The notes under the pieces were generated by a model. The model ran no database searches, was not told where the DNA came from, and was given only the letters and a program-made list of their open reading frames with translations. The translations under genes and the position numbers were made by a program. Shown in pieces: positions 40,530 through 50,078 of a stretch of 64,000 bases of DNA (within the stretch, counting starts at the first letter, position 1; each line of letters opens with the position of its first letter). Source of the stretch: Pseudomonadota bacterium. GTDB taxonomy: Bacteria; Pseudomonadota; Gammaproteobacteria; Burkholderiales; Ferrovaceae. Location: the NCBI GenBank assembly GCA_021805725.1, contig JAJZEH010000041.1, forward strand, positions 62,001 through 126,000, given 5' to 3'.

Positions 40530-41186
40530 ATGCGTACTTTACTGGTCGAAGATGATCCTCTCCTGGGCGATGGTATTCGTGCAGGCCTCAAACAGGCCGG
40601 TTACGCCGTGGACTGGGTGCAGGATGGCAGCACCGCAAAACTGTCTTTGGAATCAGGCGACTACTCCCTCATGGTGCTCGATTTGGGACTGCCCAAGCTC
40701 TCGGGCATGGCGGTGCTCAACTGGCTGCGCGGTAAAGGCATCACCTTGCCCGTTTTGATCCTGACCGCCCGGGATACCGTGGCGGACCGTGTTGCCGGGC
40801 TTGATGCCGGTGCAGATGATTACCTGATCAAACCCTTCGACCTGGACGAACTCATCGCCCGCTTAAGAGCCCTGTCCCGTCGTAGCGGTGGTCAGGCCTC
40901 TCCCCTGCTGCTGCACGGGGGCGTCGAACTGGATCCCGCCGCAAGGCAAGTGCGCAAAAATGGCCAGACGGTGGAACTCTCTGCACGGGAATTTACGCTC
41001 CTGCACGAACTCATGCTGCATGCCGGCCGTGTGCAGTCTCGTGAACAACTGGAAGAACGACTATATGGCTGGGGCGAGGAAGTGGAAAGCAATTCCGTAG
41101 AAGTCCATGTGCATCATTTGCGAAAAAAGCTGGGCAGCGACCTGATCCGCACGCTGCGCGGTGTAGGTTACGTCATCGACAAATGA
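40530..41186 (+). CDS. OmpR-family response regulator (QseB/PmrA-like)
   Basis: 218 aa from the ATG at 40530 (MRTLLVEDDPLLGDGI); an ATG at 40521 adds three residues and is possible. Receiver domain with acidic pocket EDD, phospho-acceptor D51 (MVLDLGLPKLSG) and the LIKPFDLDEL block. C-terminal winged helix ends HHLRKKLGSDLIRTLRGVGYVI. ATGA overlap with the kinase gene. The CTTAAG box upstream suggests autoregulation. Confidence 0.94.
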   Translation: MRTLLVEDDPLLGDGIRAGLKQAGYAVDWVQDGSTAKLSLESGDYSLMVLDLGLPKLSGMAVLNWLRGKGITLPVLILTARDTVADRVAGLDAGADDYLIKPFDLDELIARLRALSRRSGGQASPLLLHGGVELDPAARQVRKNGQTVELSAREFTLLHELMLHAGRVQSREQLEERLYGWGEEVESNSVEVHVHHLRKKLGSDLIRTLRGVGYVIDK

Positions 41187-42532
41187 TCGACTCCCTGCGC
41201 CTGCGCCTCGTGCTGTTGCTGTTTCTGGCGGGAGGGATCACGCTGGGTGCTGCCGTCTATTTTACGCACAATGCGGCACGCCAGGAACTCGATGCCCTGT
41301 TCGACGCACAACTTGCCGAGTCGGCCCATGTGCTTCTGGGTACGGCGCGGCGCGAAATGGCGGAGCGCATCGAGCATGGCATCGACGAGATGCCCGTGGC
41401 GCACGAGTATGAACAGACCCTGGTGTATCAGATCTGGGACGACCATGGCCTGATCGTGCGTTCGGCGGCGGCGCCGGATACCACGCTGGGGGACGGGATC
41501 CCCGGCTACACCCAGGCCAAGATCGGCGGAAAACCCTGGCGCGTCCTGACCCGTTGGGATCCGCAGCACGAATTCATGATCGTGATCGCCGAACCGCTGG
41601 CCGGGCGGGAGCACTTGGCCCGCCTGATCGCCCTCAAAATGCTGTTTCCCACCCTCGCCATCATTCCGCTGCTGGCAATCCTGACCTGGCTTGCCGTCGG
41701 CACGGGCCTGCGTCCGTTACGGCAACTGCGCCGCGAAGTGGTGCAGCGCTCTGCCGAGCGACTGGAACCGCTGGCCATGAAAAAGGTGCCCAGTGAGGTC
41801 ATGCCGCTCGTCGCCGCATTAAATGACCTGTTCGAGCGCCTCAAGCAATCCATCGAAGCCGAAAAACGCTTTACTGCCGATGCGGCCCATGAACTGCGCA
41901 CCCCGCTGGCGGCGTTGAAAACGCAGGCCCAAGTGGCCCTGCGCGTGACCGAATCGGCAGATCGTGAGGCCGCCTTGCAGCATGTGCTCACGGGTGTGGA
42001 TCGAGCCACGCACCTGATCGAACAGTTGCTCACCCTGGCCCGGGTCGACCCCGAAATGGCCAGCGCAAACTACCGGCCGGTGTCCCTGCGATACCTGACC
42101 GCCGAGGCGCTGGGTATGATCGAGCCCATGGCTCATCAAAAGCATATCGAACTGGCGCTGGAAGAAAGCGACGAAGCCATCATCAACGGCGACGCGGGGC
42201 CGCTGGCCATCCTGCTGCGCAACCTGCTGGACAACGCGGTGCGGTACACCCCAGCCGGAGGCCAGGTCTCGGTGACCGTTTTGCGCCGGAAAAACGAGGG
42301 TGTGGTCCTGGAAGTGTGCGATACAGGTCCGGGCATTCCGGAGGAAGAGCGCGCCCGCACACTGGAGCGCTTCTACCGTATCCCCGGCACCAGGGTACAA
42401 GGCAGCGGGTTGGGGCTCTCCATCGTGCAACGCATCGCAGCGCGCCATAATGCCAGGTTGTTGCTGCACTCAGGTCACAATGGTGTGGGCCTGTGCGTCA
42501 AGGTGGTCTTTCCGGATCACCGCCCCGGCTAG
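41183..42532 (+). CDS. sensor histidine kinase (QseC/PmrB-like)
   Basis: 449 aa. Two membrane helices (about 8-28 and 152-173) flank a periplasmic domain with no iron-binding ExxE stretch that I can identify. HAMP-like linker, H-box FTADAAHELRTPLAAL with phospho-acceptor H236, N-box LLRNLLDNAVRYTP, and ATP lid DTGPGIP and GSGLGLSI. Partner of the adjacent regulator. Its TAG overlaps the convergent ABC permease gene's stop. Confidence 0.94.
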   Translation: MIDSLRLRLVLLLFLAGGITLGAAVYFTHNAARQELDALFDAQLAESAHVLLGTARREMAERIEHGIDEMPVAHEYEQTLVYQIWDDHGLIVRSAAAPDTTLGDGIPGYTQAKIGGKPWRVLTRWDPQHEFMIVIAEPLAGREHLARLIALKMLFPTLAIIPLLAILTWLAVGTGLRPLRQLRREVVQRSAERLEPLAMKKVPSEVMPLVAALNDLFERLKQSIEAEKRFTADAAHELRTPLAALKTQAQVALRVTESADREAALQHVLTGVDRATHLIEQLLTLARVDPEMASANYRPVSLRYLTAEALGMIEPMAHQKHIELALEESDEAIINGDAGPLAILLRNLLDNAVRYTPAGGQVSVTVLRRKNEGVVLEVCDTGPGIPEEERARTLERFYRIPGTRVQGSGLGLSIVQRIAARHNARLLLHSGHNGVGLCVKVVFPDHRPG

Positions 42533-43305
42533 CGCGCCAGGCCCGGATATAATTTCGCGGCCATCACGAGCATCAGCAAAAACACTGCGGCCATGATGCC
42601 AAAATCCAGCAAGATCCCATGGACGCTGTGCCCCCCCAGGATCATGGCGCCGCGCAAGGCATCCACCAGATAACTCAGCGGATTGAGGCGGGCCACCACC
42701 CTCAGCCAGTCCGGCATCATTTCCAGCGGATAAATTGCATTGCTCGCAAAGAACAACGGCATGGTCAGCACCTGGCCGATGCCCATGAACCGTTCGCGCG
42801 TTTTGACGATGCAGGCAATGATCAGGGAGAAGGTGGAGAAGATGCAGGAGCCCAGAATCACGGCCAGCAACACCTCCACGATGGCCCCGATCTCCCAGCG
42901 CAGGTGTATGTCCAGCAGCCAGGCAACGACATACACGATGACAGCCTGCACGAGGCCCCGCAGGCCCGCAGAAAGCGCCTTGCCCAGCACCAGGGCACTG
43001 CGGTGTGCCGGTGACACCAGGAGTTTCTGGACAATGCCAAGATCGCGTTCCCAAATGACGGCTATGCCATAAAAAATGGCGCTGAACAGGACGCTTTGCG
43101 CCAGGATGCCCGGCGTCATGAACGCCAGGTAAGTGATGTCCCCGGTGGGAATGGCCCGCATGCGACTGAATACCTGGCCAAAAATGACCAACCAGAGTAC
43201 CGGCTGAATGGCGCGAGAGAACATCTCCGTGGGATCACGCGCAATTTTGTGAAGCTCTGCCACGCTCACGGCTGCGCTTTCCTTGAAAAAGTTCAGCATG
43301 GCCAT
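42529..43305 (-). CDS. ABC-2 type transporter permease (DrrB-like)
   Basis: 258 aa from the ATG at 43305, which overlaps the TGA of the ATPase gene. Six membrane helices, with the ABC-2 signature LNPLSYLVDALRGAMILGG near the C-terminus. It pairs with the upstream ATPase in a two-component exporter of the daunorubicin-resistance type; the substrate is unknown. Confidence 0.9.
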   Translation of the reverse strand: MAMLNFFKESAAVSVAELHKIARDPTEMFSRAIQPVLWLVIFGQVFSRMRAIPTGDITYLAFMTPGILAQSVLFSAIFYGIAVIWERDLGIVQKLLVSPAHRSALVLGKALSAGLRGLVQAVIVYVVAWLLDIHLRWEIGAIVEVLLAVILGSCIFSTFSLIIACIVKTRERFMGIGQVLTMPLFFASNAIYPLEMMPDWLRVVARLNPLSYLVDALRGAMILGGHSVHGILLDFGIMAAVFLLMLVMAAKLYPGLAR

Positions 43306-44102
43306 CACCCCAGTCGCTGCATGGTTGTGCGTGCCTGTCGGACCTCGCGATAGCTTCCGCTTTCCTGGATGGTGCCCCCGCTGAAGGCCGCAAATACGTC
43401 GTCCAGCGTGGCCTCGGGCCCTACTCTTCCCTTGAGATCCAGCGGGCTGCCGGTAACGCCGATCACGCCCTGATGCAAAATTGCCAGCGTGTCGCACAGC
43501 ATATCGGCCTCTTCCATGTCATGGGTTGTCAACAGGATGGTCATGCCGTAATCCCGCCGCAGGGCCTGCAAACGCTCCCAAACCGCCCTGCGTGCCACGG
43601 GGTCCAGCCCGATGCTGGGCTCGTCCAGAAACAGGACCTCAGGGTGATGCAGCATGGCCTGGGCCAGTTCCAGGCGCCGGATCATGCCCCCCGAGTAGGT
43701 TTTCACCAACTTGTGCGAGACCTCGGACAACCCTGAAAAATCCAGGGCCTCTGCGATTCGCGTCTTGCGCAGGGTGCCCGTCATGCCATACAACCGTGCC
43801 GAGAGGGTAAGATTTTCGAATGCGGTCAAAGCCCCATCGGCGGAGAGCATCTGCGGCACGTAGCCGATTCGCCTGCGCACTTCCACGGGAGCCCGGACGA
43901 TATCAAAACCCGCAACCCGGGCCGTGCCGGAGCTGGGCTGGAGCAATGTGGTCAGCATCTTGATGGCCGTGCTTTTTCCTGCGCCATTGGGACCCAGCAA
44001 CCCGAAAATGTTTTGTTGGGGAACCGTCAGATCGATCCGGTCCACTGCGGTGAAGCTGCCAAATCGCCGTGTCAGCGCGCTGGTTTCAATGGCTGAGGGC
44101 AT
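43305..44102 (-). CDS. ABC transporter ATP-binding protein (DrrA-like)
   Basis: 265 aa. Walker [18 protein letters not shown], signature YSGGMIRRLELAQ, Walker B VLFLDEPSIGLD and H-loop TTHDMEEAD. The C-terminal extension with ATLDDVFAAFSGG is typical of DrrA-like exporters. Coupled to the permease gene. Confidence 0.93.
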   Translation of the reverse strand: MPSAIETSALTRRFGSFTAVDRIDLTVPQQNIFGLLGPNGAGKSTAIKMLTTLLQPSSGTARVAGFDIVRAPVEVRRRIGYVPQMLSADGALTAFENLTLSARLYGMTGTLRKTRIAEALDFSGLSEVSHKLVKTYSGGMIRRLELAQAMLHHPEVLFLDEPSIGLDPVARRAVWERLQALRRDYGMTILLTTHDMEEADMLCDTLAILHQGVIGVTGSPLDLKGRVGPEATLDDVFAAFSGGTIQESGSYREVRQARTTMQRLG

Positions 44103-44159
44103 TTGTTCCAGGGGCGCGCTTCACAAGGCTGAAGCATGAAAGTGACTGGGTTGAAAGCA

Positions 44160-46685
44160 TCATTTCTCCCAATGGATCAAACCCAGTTCCAGGGGCAGGC
44201 GGGCCTGTGGATGAAAAGGCAGGATGCGCACGGTATAGTGCGTGACGGGGCGCCGCACCTCGACCCAGCCTTCATAGTGATAGGCGCCCAGAGCGCCCAG
44301 CAAGGGTTCTCCGCGTTTCATGGCAATCCGCTCCGCGCCTTCCTGATCAGACAGGGCCTCGGCATACAACTCTGGTCGCACATCGTCCACTCCCAGGCCG
44401 TCCAGATAGACTTCGGCAACAAAATGATACTGCGCGCCTTCGGTCTGTCGCGTAACGGCGCCAATGCGCACTTGAGACCAGTGATGCTGCACCCGTTCCA
44501 ACCAATGCTGCAAGTCGTGGGCCAGTAGTGCATGCCCGGCAGCACGGGCCCGATGATCCGCAGCCGCCGGCAGGTAGTAGCGTTCGGCGTATTGGCGCAA
44601 CATGCGGTTGGTGGAAAAACGCCCCGTCAGACCAGCCATGCTCTCCCTCATGCGGGAAAGCCAAGCCTGGGGAATGCCCTGTGGGTCGCGTTGGTAAAAG
44701 GCCGGCACCACTTCCTGCTCCAGCAGGCAAAACATGGTCTCGGCTTCGGCCCGATCCCACCCAGGATCGCTACCGTGCTCGGCGCCGTCACCCAAGGCCC
44801 AGCCCAGCGAGGGGTTCCACGCCTCGGCCCACCAACCATCAAGTTCGGACAGATTAAGCCCGCCATTTACCAGCACCTTCATGCCACTGGTACCTGAAGC
44901 CTCCCAGGGGCGGCGCGGCGTATTGAGCCACAAGTCCACGCCATGCACCAGTTCGGAAGCGACACTCATGTCATAGTCTTCCACAAACACCGCATGGGGG
45001 CGCACGTTGGGGCGGTTGAGGAACTCAGACCAGGCCAGAATCATGCGCTGGCCTTCGATATCCTGCGGGTGCGCCTTGCCAGCGATGACAAGCTGCACTG
45101 GCTGACGCGCGTCGGTCAGCAGTCGTTCCAGGCGCTCGGGCTGCTCCAGCAACAGGTTGGGCCGCTTGTAGGACGCAAAGCGACGCGCAAAGCCCAGGGT
45201 AAGCGCATCGGGATCGAGCATGTCACGCTGTTGAGGATAAGTGTTGGCGGGCATGCCGCGCGCAGCCGCCTGTCGACCATAGCGCTGACGCGTCCACGTC
45301 ACCAGGCGATGCCTGGCATTGCACCTCAGGGACCATAGACTTTCGGCAGGGGCGCGCCGAAAATCCTCCTCAAGGTTGGCAAGATCGCCGCGCCAGCGCG
45401 ATTCACCGCACACTTCGGCCCAAAAGCGGTCTGCGGCACGGGAGCTCCAGGTGGGCACATGCACTCCGTTGGTCACATGCCCCACCGGCACCTCGGCAAT
45501 GGGCCATTGGGGAAAGAGGGGAGCAAAAATCCTGCGACTGACCTGTCCATGCAAACGGCTCACCCCATTGACTGCGGCGCTGCCTCGCAATGCCAGCCAT
45601 GCCATGTTGAAGGGCTCTTCTGCATCCAGCGGATTGACGCGGCCCAATGCCATCAGCCGCTCCAGATCAATGCCAAGATCGCCAGCATAATGGCCCAGGT
45701 ACTGCGCCACCAACTGCGGCGAAAAACAATCGAAACCATCTGCCACGGGCGTATGGGTCGTGAACAGATTGCCCACCCTCGTCGCCCATAATGCGGTGGC
45801 GAAGTCCACGCCAAAATCGGAAATGAAATGACGCGCCCGCTCCAGCACTGCAAATGCCGCGTGGCCTTCGTTGAGGTGACAAACCTCGAAACGGAAATCC
45901 AGTTCACGGAGCAATCGCGAGCCGCCGATGCCCAACACCATCTCCTGCTGGATTCTCAGCTCGGGGCCGCCGCCATAAAGTTCTGAGGTAATGCCCCGGT
46001 CACGCGGATCGTTGAGTGGATCGTTGCTGTCGAGCAAATAGAGCATGACGCGCCCCACCCGCACCTGCCACACGCGCAAGACCAGCAATCGGCCCGGCAT
46101 GTCCAGAACGATGCGCAGCCATTCGTTGTCGGCATTGAGCGCCGGCATTACCGGCAGCCACAGGGGGTCGTTAAAGGGGAAAAACGCCAGCTGCTCGCCG
46201 TGGGCATCGAGGCTTTGGCGAAAATAGCCCTGTTGGTAGAGCAGCCCAATCCCGACCATGGGCAAACCCATGTCGCTTGCGGTCTTGATGTAGTCCCCGG
46301 CAAGAATGCCGAGCCCGCCGGAATAAATCGGCAAGGCCCGGGACAGGCCAAACTCCATGCTGAAGTAGGCAACCCCACCCAGCTTGTCATTCCCGTGGGT
46401 TCGTGCCAGCCAGGTGGGCGCTTCGAGATAGGCACGCCGCTCTTCCACGACGCGTTGCAGCTGTGCAATGAATTCCGGGTTGGCAGTGAGCGCCTCGAGG
46501 CGCGCGCGGGAAACCGTACCCAGAATCAGCAGGGGGTTACCGGTGGCCTCCCACAGCGGAAGATCTACCATGCGCCACAGTTCCTTGGCGGCAGTGCTCC
46601 AGTTGGCACGCAAATCCAGGGAGAGCTCCACGAGCGGTTGTAGCGCCGTGGGCAATTCCCTGGGTATGAAGTGCTGGAGCGCCAT
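44160..46685 (-). CDS. glgP: alpha-glucan phosphorylase (DUF3417-containing GT35)
   Basis: 841 aa. The N-terminal DUF3417 segment (LSLDLRANWSTAAKELWRMVD) and the phosphorylase core (VAYFSMEFGLSRALPIYSGG, then HLNEGHAAFAVLERAR). The pyridoxal-phosphate site is ASGTSGMKVLVNGGLNLSE with the Schiff-base lysine. This is the short Thermus/archaeal-type GlgP lineage. It releases glucose-1-phosphate from glycogen or maltodextrin. No other glycogen gene is adjacent. Confidence 0.94.
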   Translation of the reverse strand: MALQHFIPRELPTALQPLVELSLDLRANWSTAAKELWRMVDLPLWEATGNPLLILGTVSRARLEALTANPEFIAQLQRVVEERRAYLEAPTWLARTHGNDKLGGVAYFSMEFGLSRALPIYSGGLGILAGDYIKTASDMGLPMVGIGLLYQQGYFRQSLDAHGEQLAFFPFNDPLWLPVMPALNADNEWLRIVLDMPGRLLVLRVWQVRVGRVMLYLLDSNDPLNDPRDRGITSELYGGGPELRIQQEMVLGIGGSRLLRELDFRFEVCHLNEGHAAFAVLERARHFISDFGVDFATALWATRVGNLFTTHTPVADGFDCFSPQLVAQYLGHYAGDLGIDLERLMALGRVNPLDAEEPFNMAWLALRGSAAVNGVSRLHGQVSRRIFAPLFPQWPIAEVPVGHVTNGVHVPTWSSRAADRFWAEVCGESRWRGDLANLEEDFRRAPAESLWSLRCNARHRLVTWTRQRYGRQAAARGMPANTYPQQRDMLDPDALTLGFARRFASYKRPNLLLEQPERLERLLTDARQPVQLVIAGKAHPQDIEGQRMILAWSEFLNRPNVRPHAVFVEDYDMSVASELVHGVDLWLNTPRRPWEASGTSGMKVLVNGGLNLSELDGWWAEAWNPSLGWALGDGAEHGSDPGWDRAEAETMFCLLEQEVVPAFYQRDPQGIPQAWLSRMRESMAGLTGRFSTNRMLRQYAERYYLPAAADHRARAAGHALLAHDLQHWLERVQHHWSQVRIGAVTRQTEGAQYHFVAEVYLDGLGVDDVRPELYAEALSDQEGAERIAMKRGEPLLGALGAYHYEGWVEVRRPVTHYTVRILPFHPQARLPLELGLIHWEK

Positions 46686-46725
46686 AAAAGTCCGGTAGGT
46701 CTTTACTCCAGATCATGCATGGGGA

Positions 46726-47493
46726 TCAGGGATAATCCTGACGCGTTGGACGGACCATGATGTCGCTGATGTGTACATGGGGCGGTTGCGACACAATGAC
46801 GTGAATCGCGTTGGCGATATCCTCTCCATGCAGCAACGGGCCGAATTTTTCGTTGAAGGACTGTACGGTGCTGTCGCTGTAGCCCGCGGCGTCCTGAAAG
46901 CCGCTGACCACGATCCCCGGTTCCACCAGCGAAACGCGCACGCCCCTGGAGCCTATTTCGCGACGCAACCCCTCCGCCAGCGAATGCACGGCAAACTTGG
47001 TGGCACCGTAGACCGCACTGTACGGCGAGATGTGCCGTCCCACCACCGACCCAATGATCACGATATCCGCGGCCCGATCGGGGTAGCCGGACCGCTGCGC
47101 TTCAACCATTCTAGCAGCTGCCTTCTGTAAAAGGGCAAGGGTCCCCGTGACGTTGAGCTTGAGGATTTCCTCGAACTTCGACAAGTCGGCATCCTTCACA
47201 GACCCGCCCAGGCCGCGTCCGGCATTGGCCACCACAATGTCAGCGGGCCCGCCAAATCGTTCGTGGGCCGCGGCAAAGAGGCGATCGAGCAATGCATCCT
47301 CAGAGGCGTCCCCGGCAACGCCACAAAATGCCGGTCCCAATTCCTTTTCCAGGGCTTGCAGTCTAGTAGCGCTTCGGGCATTGCCCACAACGGCAATACC
47401 GCTGGCCACAAATTTTCTGGCAGTGGCCTCGCCAATGCCAGAGCTTGCCCCGGTGACAATGGCAATCCGCGATTGATGGTCAGACATGGGCAT
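46726..47493 (-). CDS. short-chain dehydrogenase/reductase
   Basis: 255 aa from the ATG at 47493, preceded by GAAGAGG (a second ATG at 47487 is possible). Cofactor motif TGASSGIGEATA, NAG motif VVANAGRG, and catalytic SAVYGATK (Tyr and Lys). The start overlaps the end of the old-yellow-enzyme gene by 14 nt, so the two are coupled and may act on related carbonyl or enone substrates. Confidence 0.92.
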   Translation of the reverse strand: MPMSDHQSRIAIVTGASSGIGEATARKFVASGIAVVGNARSATRLQALEKELGPAFCGVAGDASEDALLDRLFAAAHERFGGPADIVVANAGRGLGGSVKDADLSKFEEILKLNVTGTLALLQKAAARMVEAQRSGYPDRAADIVIIGSVVGRHISPYSAVYGATKFAVHSLAEGLRREIGSRGVRVSLVEPGIVVSGFQDAAGYSDSTVQSFNEKFGPLLHGEDIANAIHVIVSQPPHVHISDIMVRPTRQDYP

Positions 47494-48565
47494 CAACCTC
47501 TTCAGCGAAGGCCGGATAATCGGTATACCCAACGGCACGATCCTGCAGGCCGTAACCATAGAAAGTTTCAGGATGGAATGGGTTGAGCGGGGCATCAAGA
47601 TGCAGACGACGCGGCAAATCCGGGTTGGAGATGAACTCCTTGCCAAAAGCCACGGCATCAGCCTCTCCGGCAACCAGCACCCGCTGTGCGGACTCCTGAT
47701 TGAACCCTTCGTTGGCGATGAGCACGCCGCCGAAACGCTGCTTCAATGCCGGGCTAATCCGGTTTTCCCCAAGGGATTCCCTGGTAAAGATGAACGCAAT
47801 GCCACGCTGGCCCAGTTGTTCCGCCACATAGCCAAACGTACCCAGGGGATTTGAATCGCCCATGGTGTGCGCATCACCGCGCGGCGCAAGATGCACTCCA
47901 ACCCGGCCCGCGCCCCAAACGGCGATGGCCGCATCTGTCACTTCCAGCAGCAATCTGGCGCGATTTTCCACGCTACCGCCGTAGGCATCGCTGCGCTTGT
48001 TGGTGCTGTCCTGCAGGAACTGATCGAGCAAATAGCCGTTGGCGCCATGGATTTCAACGCCGTCAAACCCTGCACGCATGGCATTTTCTGCGCCCTTGCG
48101 ATAGGCCGCAACAATGCCGGGAATCTCGTCGGTATCCAGTGCGCGGGGCGTTACATAGTCCCGCTGGGGGCGCAACAGGCTGACATGGCCTTGGGGTGCG
48201 ATGGCGCTGGGAGCCACCGGTAGCTCCCCATTGAGATAATCGGGATGCGAGATGCGACCTACGTGCCACAGCTGCATAAAAATCCGCCCACCGGAAGCAT
48301 GTACGGCATTTGTGACGCGCTTCCAGCCTTCCACCTGCTCTTCCGACCAGATACCCGGCGTATCAGGATAGCCCACGCCCTGGGGCGAAACGGAGGTGGC
48401 CTCGCTCAGAATCAATCCGGCTCCGGCACGCTGGGCATAGTACCGCGCCATCAGGGCATTGGGCACGCGCCCCGCATCGGCGCGGCAGCGCGTCAGGGGG
48501 GCCATCACGATGCGGTTGGGCAAATTCAGATCGCCCACTTGAATGGGCTGAAACAAAGGGTTCAT
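47480..48565 (-). CDS. old yellow enzyme-family ene-reductase (NemA-like)
   Basis: 361 aa from the ATG at 48565 with CAGGAG upstream. FMN TIM barrel: NRIVMAPLTRCRA, FMQLWHVGRISHP, active-site pair H173/N176 in EIHGANGYLLDQF, and SDAYGGSVENR. It reduces electrophilic enones, quinones or nitro compounds with NAD(P)H. It follows an ArsR-type regulator gene by 28 nt, and precedes an SDR gene: an electrophile-response operon. Confidence 0.94.
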   Translation of the reverse strand: MNPLFQPIQVGDLNLPNRIVMAPLTRCRADAGRVPNALMARYYAQRAGAGLILSEATSVSPQGVGYPDTPGIWSEEQVEGWKRVTNAVHASGGRIFMQLWHVGRISHPDYLNGELPVAPSAIAPQGHVSLLRPQRDYVTPRALDTDEIPGIVAAYRKGAENAMRAGFDGVEIHGANGYLLDQFLQDSTNKRSDAYGGSVENRARLLLEVTDAAIAVWGAGRVGVHLAPRGDAHTMGDSNPLGTFGYVAEQLGQRGIAFIFTRESLGENRISPALKQRFGGVLIANEGFNQESAQRVLVAGEADAVAFGKEFISNPDLPRRLHLDAPLNPFHPETFYGYGLQDRAVGYTDYPAFAEEVDAHV

Positions 48566-48593
48566 GGAGTCTCCTGATTTCAATGTTGAAAGT

Positions 48594-48908
48594 TTAAAGG
48601 TCGTTTTGAATGCGCTTGAGAAACTCTGCAATCAGGGTTTCGTTGCGGGAATAAAAAATCCACTGGCCCACCTTTCGGGTCGTGACGAGCCCGGTGCGCT
48701 GCAAGGTGGCAAGATGGGCCGAAATGGTGGACTGGGAAAGATCTGCCCGTTCAAAAATTTTTCCGGCGCAAACCCCCAGTTCAAACGAATGCTCCTGGGA
48801 GGCAAAGGATTTCTGCGGCGTTTTCAACCAGTGCAGAATTTCCCTGCGCACCGGGTGAGCCAACGCCTTGATGACGTCATCAAGGTCAGGAGTGGTTTGG
48901 TTCGCCAT
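48594..48908 (-). CDS. ArsR-family transcriptional regulator
   Basis: 104 aa winged helix: IKALAHPVRREILHWL, then the recognition helix LSQSTISAHLATLQRTGLV. No arsenic CVC motif; the single cysteine C47 (FELGVCAGKIF) could sense electrophiles or oxidation. First gene of the regulator / ene-reductase / SDR operon, with an inverted repeat 40-65 nt upstream of its ATG that is a likely autoregulatory operator. Confidence 0.9.
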   Translation of the reverse strand: MANQTTPDLDDVIKALAHPVRREILHWLKTPQKSFASQEHSFELGVCAGKIFERADLSQSTISAHLATLQRTGLVTTRKVGQWIFYSRNETLIAEFLKRIQNDL

Positions 48909-48947
48909 GGGGCGTTCAGCCGGAAAAGTGAATGCGACATGATAACC

Positions 48948-48973
48948 TATATTTCGATGAAATACGAAATATA
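48948..48973. promoter_or_regulatory. inverted-repeat operator upstream of arsR-type gene
   Basis: TATATTTCG and CGAAATATA are perfect 9-bp arms separated by 8 bp. The site lies in the AT-rich divergent region between the ArsR-type gene and a GGDEF gene; the half-site spacing suits a winged-helix dimer. Confidence 0.65.
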
Positions 48974-49070
48974 AATCGATATAACAAGAAATACATTTTT
49001 ACATCCAGGAAACCTGGAACGATTTCATGGGTAGAATAGATCCAAAGACAAGAAGAACAGAAGGTGTAGC

Positions 49071-50042
49071 ATGACGCAAATGGAACCCAATACCCACCGC
49101 ATCGGGGCTGACGCTACCCTCCTGCAAAGCGACTCGCTTTTCCGTCAGATGTTTGAACGCCATACGGCGGTGATGCTGCTGATTGACCCTGAAAACCGCA
49201 CCATCCTTGATGCCAACATTGCAGCATCGCAATTTTACGGATACCCCCGGGAAGAGTTACGCGGCATGGAAGTAGGTTGCATCAATGCACAACCTGAGTC
49301 AGAAGTGCTGCCGCAACGCCTGCTGGCCATGAAGGGTGAAAAGAACAGTTTCATCTTCGATCATCGGCTTGCCAACCAGGAAATTCGATCCGTGGAAGTC
49401 CACATATCGACGATCCATTACGGGGGCAAGAACCTGTTCTTTTCGATCATTCATGACATCACAGAACGCAAACGCCTCGAGGAGCAGATTCGTGACCTGG
49501 CCTTCTACGACCCCTTGACCAAGCTGCCCAACAGGCGCCTGCTCAATGATCGCCTGGCACAAGCCATGCCTGCCACCAAGCGCAACGGACGTTATGCCGC
49601 ATTGATGCTGCTTGACCTGGATAATTTCAAGGTGGCCAACGACACGTACGGGCACGCGGCAGGCGACATGCTGCTGGTGGAAGTGGCCCTGCGACTGAAA
49701 AGCTGCGTACGCGAAATCGATACCGTGGCACGCTTTGGCGGAGATGAATTCGTCGTCCTTTTGAGCCAGCTGGACCTGGATAAAGCCACCTCGATTTCGC
49801 AGGCCGCAACCATTGCGGAAAAAGTCAGGACACGACTGGCAGAACCCTATTTTTCCAACGTCCGGCAGGATGACCGCGGGGTACCGCTCATCGAATATTC
49901 CTGTACCCCAAGCATTGGTCTGGTTGTTTTCGCCAACCACGAAGCCACGGAAGAGCAGGTGCTGAAGTGGGCGGATGCGGCGATGTATCATGCAAAAGAA
50001 TCCGGAGGAAACCGGACCCTGCTTCACGAAGTCAACCCTTAA
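49071..50042 (+). CDS. PAS-GGDEF diguanylate cyclase
   Basis: 323 aa. A PAS domain (about 25-140) and a GGDEF domain with RFGGDEFVVLL, preceded by the REID inhibitory site. No EAL domain and no membrane helix, so a cytosolic cyclase making c-di-GMP. AGAAGG precedes the ATG. Divergent from the ArsR operon and followed 36 nt later by a 25-aa basic protein gene. Confidence 0.93.
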   Translation: MTQMEPNTHRIGADATLLQSDSLFRQMFERHTAVMLLIDPENRTILDANIAASQFYGYPREELRGMEVGCINAQPESEVLPQRLLAMKGEKNSFIFDHRLANQEIRSVEVHISTIHYGGKNLFFSIIHDITERKRLEEQIRDLAFYDPLTKLPNRRLLNDRLAQAMPATKRNGRYAALMLLDLDNFKVANDTYGHAAGDMLLVEVALRLKSCVREIDTVARFGGDEFVVLLSQLDLDKATSISQAATIAEKVRTRLAEPYFSNVRQDDRGVPLIEYSCTPSIGLVVFANHEATEEQVLKWADAAMYHAKESGGNRTLLHEVNP

Positions 50043-50078
50043 ACACGCAACACCCCATTTACCAAGAAGGACACGATC

